Translations under genes and position numbers: made by a program
The notes under the pieces: generated by a model
Databases searched by the model: none
What the model saw: the letters and a program-made list of their open reading frames with translations, nothing else
Told to the model about the DNA's origin: nothing
Source: Lachnospiraceae bacterium
GTDB taxonomy: Bacteria; Bacillota; Clostridia; Lachnospirales; Lachnospiraceae
Direction of reading: 5' to 3'
Length of the DNA: 64,000 nucleotides
NCBI GenBank assembly: GCA_014804795.1
Contig: JAAUZC010000023.1
Span: 186,001 to 250,000 of the forward strand
Part shown: positions 48,144 through 56,135 of the stretch, in pieces
Numbering within the stretch: the stretch's first letter is position 1
How the letters are laid out: the number at the start of each line of letters is the position of its first letter

Positions 48144-49865
48144 TTAAATGGTATATTTCCATGTATCTACCGGGATCAAGCGGATCCTTCCGTCCCGCAG
48201 ATAAACTTTTCCGATAAAACAGGGCGGTTCATTTTCTTTTATTTTTTCCAGATAACGGATACTTGCGGCGTCTTCTTTGGAATAGGCAAGTTCCAGTATC
48301 ACTTCCCGCTTTTGCGTATCATACAAAGTCATCGAAAGGGTCTGCTCTGTCTTGGAAAAAACAGCTCTTTCACAAAAAGAAGGCTGTATAAAAACAAGAT
48401 CTCTGCCCCAGATGTCCGGTTTGGAGTCTTTCTGTCCGGTTTTCTGAGGTGGCTTGATCTGATCCGCAAACAGCTTACCAAAATCTTCATAATACCAGTC
48501 TGACAACATTTCCTGATCCGGCTGCTCTTTTCCGAGAATATCTCCTCTTGTCTCCATACTGGAGGAAAGCCGTCTGCGTCCGTCACATCTTGCATCTTTC
48601 AGATGGATATGCAGTTCTACCAGATTTTCCAGGTTACAATTAAGTCCCCAGGGAGCCTCCGCTTTCTGGGGCTTGCCCCACTTCCTTTTGTTTTCATAAA
48701 AAACAGGCCGTGCTACGGTATAAGTATACCATTTATGTGTGTCCGTTTCCAGAAAATAAACAGTTTCTCCCTCGTAGCCTGCGGCATCTTCAAAATGTTC
48801 CATTGTAATTCCGACTAAAGACAGATCACCGACAGGAAGGTATTCCGCCCGAAATTCGCCGGTTTCCTTTGCAATGTGGGTAATATTTTCTGTTTCCGAT
48901 AGAATATTTACTTTAGAGTATAGTTCTGTGAGCTTTTTCATTAAATCAGCAGTCAGGAAAGAGGCCTCTCTGTTTAAATAGGATTGATATAAAGTGCTGA
49001 GTGTCCGAAAAGCTCTCTCAAAATCGGCAAGTCCGGTATTATGGCTGATGACCGCAAAACGGTCCAGAGAATTTACCACATCGGGGGAAACTCTGGAAAG
49101 GCCGGTAGACATCAGTTCCTCCAAATAATTTTTCATCTGGAAAGAAGCATCTTTTATCTGTTCCGGATTTATGGACAGATCTTTTTGGTTTAATTGTTCC
49201 AGATTTTCTAAGGAAAGCGCGTCTGCTTTCAGTTTGCACCAAAGAATCGCTTCTGCTTTATGTATGCAAAGCTCCTTTTTATGGCAGGTACAGGAAGAAT
49301 AATTCAACGGCGACAACAGTTTTACAGTCGTATTTTCACCGGGAAGTTTTACGGTAAAAATGTAGGATTCCTCTATTTCCGGCTGAATTTTTCCATTTGC
49401 TTTATTTAAAAAAGAAGTAAGACGGCGATTGCCCATTATTTTATAAAGGTCTTTTTCCGGATAGGAGAGAATTTCATCCCAAAGTTTTTTCTGTAAAGAA
49501 GAATCGTCGCTCTTTTCAGAGGTTGTAGTATCGTTTTCATCAGAAGAAACATCATCAGACATTTCAGTTTTGCCTTTATTGGAAGAAGCAGAATCATTGC
49601 TGTTTACGGATTCCTTTAACGCTAACATTCCAATAATAATATGCTTGCAGATACTTCTGGAAGGGCAGCTGCATTTACTTTCTCCGAGCGGAATACTTAA
49701 GATAACCGTTTCACCGTCTACCTGCAGTGCGGCCTCATCCTCCAATTTCAATATTTTTATGGCAGCAGTTTCTTTATCCTTATAGGATCTTTTTACAATG
49801 CCCTTGTTTGTGAGGCCGATCAAATATTCATCTTCTATTTCGGCAAGCTGTGTTTTCCAATCCAT
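48144..49865 (-). CDS. SWIM zinc-finger protein with two SWIM motifs (YehQ-like)
   Basis: A 573-residue protein. It has two CxCx5CxH motifs: C65-C67-C73-H75 and C192-C194-C200-H202, joined by an acidic Ser/Asp-rich linker (about 85-125). SWIM fingers bind zinc and are often found in nucleic-acid or protein-binding proteins. The C-terminal part is of unknown fold. The ATG at 49865 follows AGGAG at seven bases; the ATG at 49889 lacks a site. It lies between the VWA gene and the 120-residue gene and matches yehQ in the E. coli set. Confidence 0.85.
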   Translation of the reverse strand: MDWKTQLAEIEDEYLIGLTNKGIVKRSYKDKETAAIKILKLEDEAALQVDGETVILSIPLGESKCSCPSRSICKHIIIGMLALKESVNSNDSASSNKGKTEMSDDVSSDENDTTTSEKSDDSSLQKKLWDEILSYPEKDLYKIMGNRRLTSFLNKANGKIQPEIEESYIFTVKLPGENTTVKLLSPLNYSSCTCHKKELCIHKAEAILWCKLKADALSLENLEQLNQKDLSINPEQIKDASFQMKNYLEELMSTGLSRVSPDVVNSLDRFAVISHNTGLADFERAFRTLSTLYQSYLNREASFLTADLMKKLTELYSKVNILSETENITHIAKETGEFRAEYLPVGDLSLVGITMEHFEDAAGYEGETVYFLETDTHKWYTYTVARPVFYENKRKWGKPQKAEAPWGLNCNLENLVELHIHLKDARCDGRRRLSSSMETRGDILGKEQPDQEMLSDWYYEDFGKLFADQIKPPQKTGQKDSKPDIWGRDLVFIQPSFCERAVFSKTEQTLSMTLYDTQKREVILELAYSKEDAASIRYLEKIKENEPPCFIGKVYLRDGRIRLIPVDTWKYTI

Positions 49866-49997
49866 TATGCCGCTCCTTTTTCTATTCATCTAAACTTGTA
49901 AATCTGCGCTATATGCAACTAAAATCCGATTTCTTTGGATTGTTGTTTATTAATAACGGCAATGTTCATTCATATTAATAACCATGCCTTTTCCACA

Positions 49998-50055
49998 GCC
50001 TGCAAACTTTGGGCCGCAGGCACAAATTTGCGTGTGAAAAATTCATTTTTCACAC
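49998..50055. repeat. Two stem-loops between the VWA and SWIM genes
   Basis: GTGTGAAAAAT pairs with ATTTTTCACAC (50032-50055, perfect 11 bp stem covering the VWA stop). A second stem, GCCTGC with GCAGGC, lies at 49998-50021. They could limit expression of the distal genes, but no T-run follows. Confidence 0.5.
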
Positions 50056-51195
50056 TATCTTCCCTATCCACTCTGCCAGTTCTTCCGGGGTCATTGCTCC
50101 GACGTGGGCGCCGAGTTCGGCCAGTTTGACAGCAGCATGTCTGTCATAGCTGGGATTTGCTTCCATATCTAACGCTGTCAGAGCAATCAGTTTTGCTCCG
50201 CTTTCAATAATTCCTTTGCTGACGCTGTAAAGATTCTGATATCCGCCGCCTTCATAGAGGTCGGAGATTAGAACGACCATTGTCCGATAAGGGAAATCGA
50301 TCAGTGTTTCGCAGTAGGAGAGCGCGCCGGCAATATTTGTGCCGCCGCCGAGCTGAATACTCATAAGCGTTTCTACCGGATCTTCCACATAGCCGCTCAA
50401 ATCAACAACACTTGTATCAAAAATAACAAGCTTAACATCCAGCATCGGAAGCTTTGCAAAAATACCTGCCATTACCGCGCTGTGAATCACGGAATCCAAC
50501 ATGGAACCGCTTTCATCCACGCAGAGGATCACCCGCCAGCTGTTGTAACGCTTCATACGGGAATGAAAATAAACCTGTTTTAAAATAAGCTGTTTCTGCT
50601 CGGTATCATAATTTTTTAGATTCTGCCGTATTGTCTTTTTGATATCCAGATTTCGGGCGGATTTTACAGGACTGGAAGAAGTGCGGTCAAGCTTCCCGAA
50701 AAAGGATCTTTTCAGTTCCTGCTCCATTTTTTTTGTCAGTTCATCCGCTACCTTGCGCACGATCTCTTTTGCCATTTCAAGGACATCACCTTTCATCATG
50801 TGCTTTAAGGTCAGGATAGTTTTTAACAGTTCTCTGTTTGGCTCTAATTTTTGCAGCACTTCCGGGTCAGTCAGAAGTTCCGTCATATTATATTTTTCCA
50901 GCGCGTGCCGTTCCATGATTTCTACGGTCTGTTTCGGAAACAGTTTTTTCACCTGCTGCAGCCAGGAGGGCACAGTAAGCTTGCTGGCTTGCTTTCCTCC
51001 AGCACGTTCCTCTTCCCGGATACCCCGCTCTTCACTGTATTCTCTGGAATATAAAAAATCCAGAGCTTCTTCCATATCCATATAGTGCAGGACATCCGCA
51101 TAGGAATCTTCCGCCGCAGAAAAGGGAAGTTTGTCTGCCGCGTATTTTCCAAGCACAAGCCGCCATCTGTTTAAAAGTTCCTGTTCGTCTGTCAT
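50050..51195 (-). CDS. VWA domain protein of the MoxR-VWA system (YehP-like)
   Basis: A 381-residue protein. Residues about 1-215 are helical. The von Willebrand A domain (about 220-365) has an intact metal-ion adhesion site: D227-E-S229-G-S231, T286 in GGGTNIAGAL and D312 in LISDLYEG. Paired VWA-MoxR proteins act together, the VWA partner linking the ATPase to its target, as in chelatases, BatA or RavA-ViaA. It is the third gene in the operon, 135 bases after the DUF5682 gene, and matches yehP. The start is the ATG at 51195 with GGGAG upstream. Confidence 0.9.
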   Translation of the reverse strand: MTDEQELLNRWRLVLGKYAADKLPFSAAEDSYADVLHYMDMEEALDFLYSREYSEERGIREEERAGGKQASKLTVPSWLQQVKKLFPKQTVEIMERHALEKYNMTELLTDPEVLQKLEPNRELLKTILTLKHMMKGDVLEMAKEIVRKVADELTKKMEQELKRSFFGKLDRTSSSPVKSARNLDIKKTIRQNLKNYDTEQKQLILKQVYFHSRMKRYNSWRVILCVDESGSMLDSVIHSAVMAGIFAKLPMLDVKLVIFDTSVVDLSGYVEDPVETLMSIQLGGGTNIAGALSYCETLIDFPYRTMVVLISDLYEGGGYQNLYSVSKGIIESGAKLIALTALDMEANPSYDRHAAVKLAELGAHVGAMTPEELAEWIGKIV

Positions 51196-51236
51196 AATTA
51201 TTATTTTCTCCCTTTTCGGAAAAGTGCTCCCATTAA

Positions 51237-51293
51237 CTACTCTATAAACGGTAATTTTCTCAAATCAAGTATCATTATTGTTCTTAAATTCAT
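51237..51293 (-). CDS. Possible 18-codon leader peptide before the VWA gene
   Basis: A minus-strand ATG at 51293 with AAGGAAGG six bases before it, reading 18 residues to TAG. It fills much of the 135-base gap between DUF5682 and VWA genes. It could be a translational relay or chance. Confidence 0.2.
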   Translation of the reverse strand: MNLRTIMILDLRKLPFIE

Positions 51294-51330
51294 AAATATC
51301 CTTCCTTATCAGCCAAGCATAAAAATATCA

Positions 51331-53742
51331 CTATGTCCGGTCTTTTATATAACAATCCAATTCTTTCCCATAAGCATACCAGTCGGAAGGAATTTCTTTT
51401 AAGCTTGTGATATCGCTTCCGGTCTTTCCATGAAGCGCTGCCGCCTTTTCCGCAATTCTATCAATCTCTCTGGGCGTAAAATAAGTAAAAGCCATGCGCA
51501 GTTCCGGTAAAAGTTCCATAAATTCGGCGCTTTCAGCCTGTTGTAAAAAAATATCCAACATACTGAGAATCTGTTCGCCGATAAAAATAAGATCCCTCGC
51601 GGAAAAAAACAGCCCGCGGAAGAAAAGAGCAGTTTTTTTCATCTGCACTTTTGTACCCCGAAAATAACCAAGGCAGGCTTTTTCAATCAGGGAGGCATCC
51701 TCCTTACCGCCGCCGTAGAGTATTCCGTGAATGCAGCCGTCCAGTCCGGCCTGTATCTGAGGATCTTTCTGCATCTGCATGAGTATCCTGAAAAATTCTT
51801 CCTGTGTATCGCCTTTTGTCAGCTGATATAGCAGTTTTATGGCATTCATACATTTATTTAAGTCCTCTTCTTTGACTGTCACCATGGAAGGCAGCAGAGA
51901 GATCAGCTTTCTGATCGTCAGCTGCAAAAGCAGTTCAAAATCCAGTTCAGATTGATAAAGAGGCCCAAGTTCCCGCATCATTTTCAGATAGGAAAGCGCG
52001 TCTGCAAGAGAATAAAAATCGGTGTCTTTTTGAATCAGCATCTGCGCCTGATCATAGACAGTCTGAAGCTTATTTTTTAATCCCATCTCAAAAACTTTTG
52101 TGAGAAGGAGGGCGCAGGCACCGGCACCGATTTCCTTTTTCAGTTCTTCTTTTACAAGACTGTCCGCCGCCTCCTCTATGGTCGCGCCGTAAACGGAGAC
52201 ATCGATCAGGGCGGCATTTACCTGGGCGCTCCACTTATATCTCCAGATTTCCCGAATCAGATTCCGATCTTTCTGCCGCTGTAAATTCGGACCTTTCAGC
52301 CTTCTTGCATAAGAAGTATTCAAAAAGAGCATACGATGAAAAAAGCAGCTCTTTTCCCGTTGTTTATCGGAAGAAAACGGAGACAGGGTAACTTCTGTTT
52401 CCAGTGTAGATCCTGTCTTCAGAGAAAAAAGTTTACACTGGGCCTCAAAATCCTGAACAATCGGGGGGATGGCAGCCTGCCCGCAAAGTTTTCCTATTGC
52501 ACTGCCGGTCATGTTCTTTTTGAGTATCAGCATCGGCGTATCTGTGGCAATGGTATATTCGCCCTTTACATAGGAGGATAAAACCGCGTCAAAAAGCTCA
52601 TAGGCACCGGGTTCACTTTTTCCTCGAAGAAAGGAGAGTCCGTCCGCCATCCGGACTGCGCATATCTCGTCATAAGTAGATATATTTCCCTCTTTTTTGC
52701 GGGTTTCTTTTCCGCAGGCCACGAGAAAATCAAGAACAGTCTGCTTGTAGCAGTCCTCCGGGGATTCAAAAAGTTTTTCCCATATCTGTTCGTAAAAAGC
52801 AGGATAGGGCATACCGCTGGCGTAGCCGTTTAAGGCATCTGCGGCTTCCATCGAATAGGGCATCAGATAAACGTTCTGCTGCTGTTTTTTTGCCTTTTGC
52901 CGCCCTTTTTTCTTTACAGAAGAGACAAATTCATCATCCTGCAGAAGCGCAGACAGGGATGGTGTATGAAAACCGCCTGTCACTACCAGGATACGCAGAG
53001 GAATTTCCGGCTCTTTTGCCAAAAAAGCTTCTTCCGGGATATAACTGTCTCCCGGCGCAGGAATTCCGCAGATGACCCGCAGAATAGTTTCCGCCATGTG
53101 CATTTCCCTTGCAAGGGAGCCGTCTTCCCGAATCACTTCTTCCGGCGTATTTTCCCGTGCCTGCGTGCAATAAAGCAGCAGATCGGAAAACCAGTCTTTG
53201 CTTTCTCTGGAAAGTCCCTCTATTTCAAAATACTTTTCCCAGAATTCGTCAAAGCTTCGCAGATTTGCTTTTTCACAGAGCTTTTTTATGTAAGTGTTTC
53301 GGGAAAGCAGGTAGTCGTCATTATAATTGTTCTTTTCTTCTTTTTTGCGAAGACCCTGCCCCTTTTCTGAGGCTGCAAGAATGTCCGCATAGGATAAATC
53401 CATAAAGGCAGCAGGAATCCCAAGCGCATTTGCGGTTCGCAGCGCGACGAGTTCCGGTGAATAGTCCAAAAAAGGATAGTAGCACTTGTAGTGTTCTTTT
53501 TCTTCTGAGATCTGTCCCGCCTTGTCATAGTAGGAATAATAAATAGCAAAGGGGGCAGCAGTGTCCGGATGCACCATAACAGGAATGAGCTCGTTCGCAT
53601 TTTCCGGGCCTTCTATTAAAATAACGGAAGGCGCGTAGTCTTCAATTACTTTTTTGACATGAAAGGAACAGGCGGGGCTATGATGTCTTACAGGAAGCAA
53701 CACTATTTCAGCCATTTCCTCGCTTCGTAATATTTTTTCCAT
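51331..53742 (-). CDS. DUF5682 protein of the MoxR-VWA system (YehM-like)
   Basis: An 803-residue protein. The N-terminal part has the motifs VRHHSP (residues 18-23), IEGPEN (43-48), AREMHMAETI (about 211-220) and GGFHT (256-260). These resemble the histidine/glutamate pattern of the EreA/ChaN/TraB-type fold, which includes hydrolases, but activity is unproven. The C-terminal half is helical. It overlaps the MoxR gene by 40 bases; the ATG at 53742 has AGGAAGG six bases before it. It matches yehM of E. coli in gene order. Confidence 0.85.
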   Translation of the reverse strand: MEKILRSEEMAEIVLLPVRHHSPACSFHVKKVIEDYAPSVILIEGPENANELIPVMVHPDTAAPFAIYYSYYDKAGQISEEKEHYKCYYPFLDYSPELVALRTANALGIPAAFMDLSYADILAASEKGQGLRKKEEKNNYNDDYLLSRNTYIKKLCEKANLRSFDEFWEKYFEIEGLSRESKDWFSDLLLYCTQARENTPEEVIREDGSLAREMHMAETILRVICGIPAPGDSYIPEEAFLAKEPEIPLRILVVTGGFHTPSLSALLQDDEFVSSVKKKGRQKAKKQQQNVYLMPYSMEAADALNGYASGMPYPAFYEQIWEKLFESPEDCYKQTVLDFLVACGKETRKKEGNISTYDEICAVRMADGLSFLRGKSEPGAYELFDAVLSSYVKGEYTIATDTPMLILKKNMTGSAIGKLCGQAAIPPIVQDFEAQCKLFSLKTGSTLETEVTLSPFSSDKQREKSCFFHRMLFLNTSYARRLKGPNLQRQKDRNLIREIWRYKWSAQVNAALIDVSVYGATIEEAADSLVKEELKKEIGAGACALLLTKVFEMGLKNKLQTVYDQAQMLIQKDTDFYSLADALSYLKMMRELGPLYQSELDFELLLQLTIRKLISLLPSMVTVKEEDLNKCMNAIKLLYQLTKGDTQEEFFRILMQMQKDPQIQAGLDGCIHGILYGGGKEDASLIEKACLGYFRGTKVQMKKTALFFRGLFFSARDLIFIGEQILSMLDIFLQQAESAEFMELLPELRMAFTYFTPREIDRIAEKAAALHGKTGSDITSLKEIPSDWYAYGKELDCYIKDRT

Positions 53743-54812
53743 AATCCACCTTCCTTGCTGCTCTTATCTTTTATAACAGTAGAGAAATATTCTTTTACTT
53801 TACTCAGATCATCTTTATTTTCTTTGGAGATTGCTCCCACAAGATTCTGCACGAGACAGTCCACATCAAAGGAGCGGTCTCCGTAATAGTAGCCGGAGAT
53901 CATGGTCTGGTAATAAACCGATACGGCCTCCGCAGTACTCATAACAGCGGAAGGCTTGTCGATTCTGTGTCCGTAGGAAGAGATGCCCTCCCGCAGTTCA
54001 TGATATGTGGAAGCAAGAAGTTCAGCCGCCTTTTCGTCCGGTGTCATATCAATGCCGTTTTCGGCGGCAAGCTCACTGACTTCGTTTAAAATGATCTGTT
54101 TTTCCAAAGAAACTTCCCGCACCGGCATGACCGTTTCAAAATTAAAACGCCGTTTCAGTGCACTGCTCATCTCGTTTACGCCCTTGTCTCTGGTATTTGC
54201 CGTGCCGATCACGTTAAAACCGGGTTTTGCGAATAAAAAGCCGTCATCTCCGAGCTCCGGAACATTTAAAACCTTATCGCTCAAAACACTGATCAGAGAG
54301 TCCTGAATTTCAGCGGGCGTTCTTGTAATTTCTTCAAAACGGGTCAAAATGCCGCGCTCCATTCCCACATAGAGAGGCGCCGGAACAAGCGCTTCCCTGT
54401 TTGGGCCTTTGGCAAGTAACAGAGCATAGTTCCAGGAATATTTGATCATATCCTCGGTAGTGCCGGCTGTTCCCTGGATCGTATTTGTGCTGACGCCGCT
54501 GATGGCGGCGGAAAGAAGTTCCGAAAGCATAGTCTTGGCAGTGCCCGGTTCGCCGACTAACATCAATCCTCTGTTTCCGGCAAGAGTGATAATGCAGCGT
54601 TCCACAAGGGCATCGTTTCCAAAATATTTTTTGCGGACGGAAATCGTTTCGCCCTGATATGTAACAGGTTCCCTGCTTCCTAAAATAAAGGTGCGTACGG
54701 CCTGCGGCGAAAGCCGCCAGTTTCCCGGTTTTCTTGCTGTATCGGCAGCTTCCAGAGCGGCCAGCTCTTTCTGATAACGTATCTCTACGGGTGGTTTAAT
54801 ACTTTCCTTCAT
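53703..54812 (-). CDS. MoxR-family AAA+ ATPase (YehL-like)
   Basis: A 369-residue ATPase, first gene of the operon. Walker A is GEPGTAKT (87-94), sensor 1 asparagine is in IGTANTRD (N206) and the arginine-finger region reads SSALKRRFNFE. The Walker B position reads TRFEEITR (E160/E161), so the usual aspartate is glutamate. MoxR ATPases remodel or assemble protein complexes together with VWA proteins. The five-part set (MoxR, DUF5682, VWA, SWIM, DUF4132) matches the uncharacterised E. coli yeh group; target and trigger are unknown. Confidence 0.9.
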   Translation of the reverse strand: MKESIKPPVEIRYQKELAALEAADTARKPGNWRLSPQAVRTFILGSREPVTYQGETISVRKKYFGNDALVERCIITLAGNRGLMLVGEPGTAKTMLSELLSAAISGVSTNTIQGTAGTTEDMIKYSWNYALLLAKGPNREALVPAPLYVGMERGILTRFEEITRTPAEIQDSLISVLSDKVLNVPELGDDGFLFAKPGFNVIGTANTRDKGVNEMSSALKRRFNFETVMPVREVSLEKQIILNEVSELAAENGIDMTPDEKAAELLASTYHELREGISSYGHRIDKPSAVMSTAEAVSVYYQTMISGYYYGDRSFDVDCLVQNLVGAISKENKDDLSKVKEYFSTVIKDKSSKEGGLWKKYYEARKWLK

Positions 54813-54894
54813 AGAATGTCTGTTTCCTTTCTCTGTATATTTTGCAGAGTCCGCCGGGATTCTGCCTTTTATGCAAAACAGTTCTTACATACTA

Positions 54895-54923
54895 AGTATA
54901 CACAGAAACCGGAAAGATTTGAA
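54895..54923 (-). promoter_or_regulatory. Weak candidate promoter of the MoxR-VWA operon
   Basis: On the minus strand: -35 TTCAAA (54918-54923), 17-base spacer, -10 TATACT (54895-54900). The leader is about 75 bases. Confidence 0.4.
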
Positions 54924-55067
54924 TACCATAAAAAGAATATTTGACAGGAAAGTGTAGAGATTGTATGATAAAAATATTCTATTTTAAATAGTGCAAAAAA
55001 AAATATAATATGTTTACTAAGGGGATTGGGGGACATGCTGATTGTGGCAATTCTGAATTTTACACAT

Positions 55068-55165
55068 AAGAAATAGCCGTCCTGACTTTGGTAGAGTTGA
55101 CGGCTGTTTCTTAGCTTAATATAACGCCGGGTCGGGTGAAGCGAACTCACCTTCCGGCTCCCTTG
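55068..55165. other. Structured noncoding stretch upstream of deoD
   Basis: The 417-base gap 54813-55229 holds the promoter above and two structures. The first, 55068-55113, is a 15-position stem: TAAGAAATAGCCGTC with GACGGCTGTTTCTTA, one mismatch, and may be a terminator. The second (about 55125-55160) has GCCGG/CCGGC enclosing GGTGA/TCACC. I do not recognise a riboswitch class. Confidence 0.45.
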
Positions 55166-55229
55166 ATAAATATATTATATGCTATAAATCATAATATATC
55201 AAGTATAATTTTAAAGAGGAGGAAAAACA

Positions 55230-55946
55230 ATGGGACAAACTAACACACCGACACCGCACAACGAAGCGAAATACGGAGATATCGCAAAGACGGTTCTGAT
55301 GCCGGGCGATCCGCTCAGAGCGAAATTTATTGCGGAAACCTGGCTGGAGAATCCGGTCTGCTTTAATCAGGTAAGAAATATGCTTGGATATACCGGAACT
55401 TACAAAGGGAAAGAAGTTTCCGTGATGGGAAGCGGCATGGGAATACCTTCCATAGCGCTTTATTCGTATGAATTGTATCATTTTTACGGGGTAGAAAGTA
55501 TTATAAGGATCGGAAGCGCGGGAGCTCTGCAGGAAGGCATGAAATTAAAAGATCTGGTGGTCGCTATGGGCGCGTCTACAGATTCTTCCTATGCGGGGCA
55601 GTTAAATGTGCCGGGGAATTTTGCGCCGATCGCCGATTATGATTTGCTGGAAAAGGCCGTTCTCACAGCAAGGGAAAAAAATATCAGTGTAAAAGTAGGA
55701 AACGTACTTTCGGCGGATGCGTTTTATAACTTTGATTCGACACGCACAAAGAGATGGGCGGATGCAGGCATTCTTGCCGTGGAGATGGAATCGGCAGCGC
55801 TCTATGTCAATGCGGCACAGGCAAAGAAGAAAGCGTTGAGCCTTTTAAGTATTTCCGATCATATTTTCACAGGTGAGGAGCTGGATGCGGAAGAGAGACG
55901 CGTCGCTTTCAGGGATATGATAGAAGTAGCGTTGGAACTGGCGTAA
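55230..55946 (+). CDS. deoD: Purine-nucleoside phosphorylase, DeoD type
   Basis: A 238-residue enzyme that splits purine nucleosides with phosphate to base and (deoxy)ribose 1-phosphate. Seen are the phosphate-site MPGDPLRAKFIAE, GSGMGIPS, RIGSAGAL, the sugar-site VEMESAALY and the base-site SDH. This is the hexameric, adenosine-accepting form. The ATG follows GAGGAGG. It could use the inosine produced by the AhcY/deaminase route, but it is far from those genes. It is flanked by unrelated genes. Confidence 0.94.
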   Translation: MGQTNTPTPHNEAKYGDIAKTVLMPGDPLRAKFIAETWLENPVCFNQVRNMLGYTGTYKGKEVSVMGSGMGIPSIALYSYELYHFYGVESIIRIGSAGALQEGMKLKDLVVAMGASTDSSYAGQLNVPGNFAPIADYDLLEKAVLTAREKNISVKVGNVLSADAFYNFDSTRTKRWADAGILAVEMESAALYVNAAQAKKKALSLLSISDHIFTGEELDAEERRVAFRDMIEVALELA

Positions 55947-56009
55947 TGCTGAAAAATTTTACATAAATTATCCAAAAACCGGCAGGATATCCGGAGAGTA
56001 CGAAAATAG

Positions 56010-56100
56010 ATAAAAATCTTGATTTGTGTAGAAATCCTGGATATAAAAATCTTGATTTATGTAAAAATCAGGGTATAAAAAATCTTGATTTGTGTTATAC
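56010..56100 (+). repeat. Three short tandem repeats before the DUF4143 gene
   Basis: A unit of 32-33 bp beginning ATAAAAATCTTGATTT occurs at 56010, 56043 and 56075. Copies 1 and 2 end in a small hairpin (GATTT...AAATC); copy 3 differs after GTGT. It is too short and too alike in the spacers to be CRISPR. It may be an operator. Confidence 0.6.
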
Positions 56101-56135
56101 TGAATGAAAAGAGGCAGAAATCAGGAGGAAGTTTG

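Noticed and set aside
52897-53405. Plus-strand frames over the DUF5682 gene
   Set aside because: Antisense shadows; composition rich in Phe/Cys/Arg is typical of complement translation.
55068-55165. Purine riboswitch before deoD
   Set aside because: The conserved purine aptamer sequence elements are absent.
56010-56100. CRISPR array
   Set aside because: Only three units, no uniform unique spacers, no cas genes.
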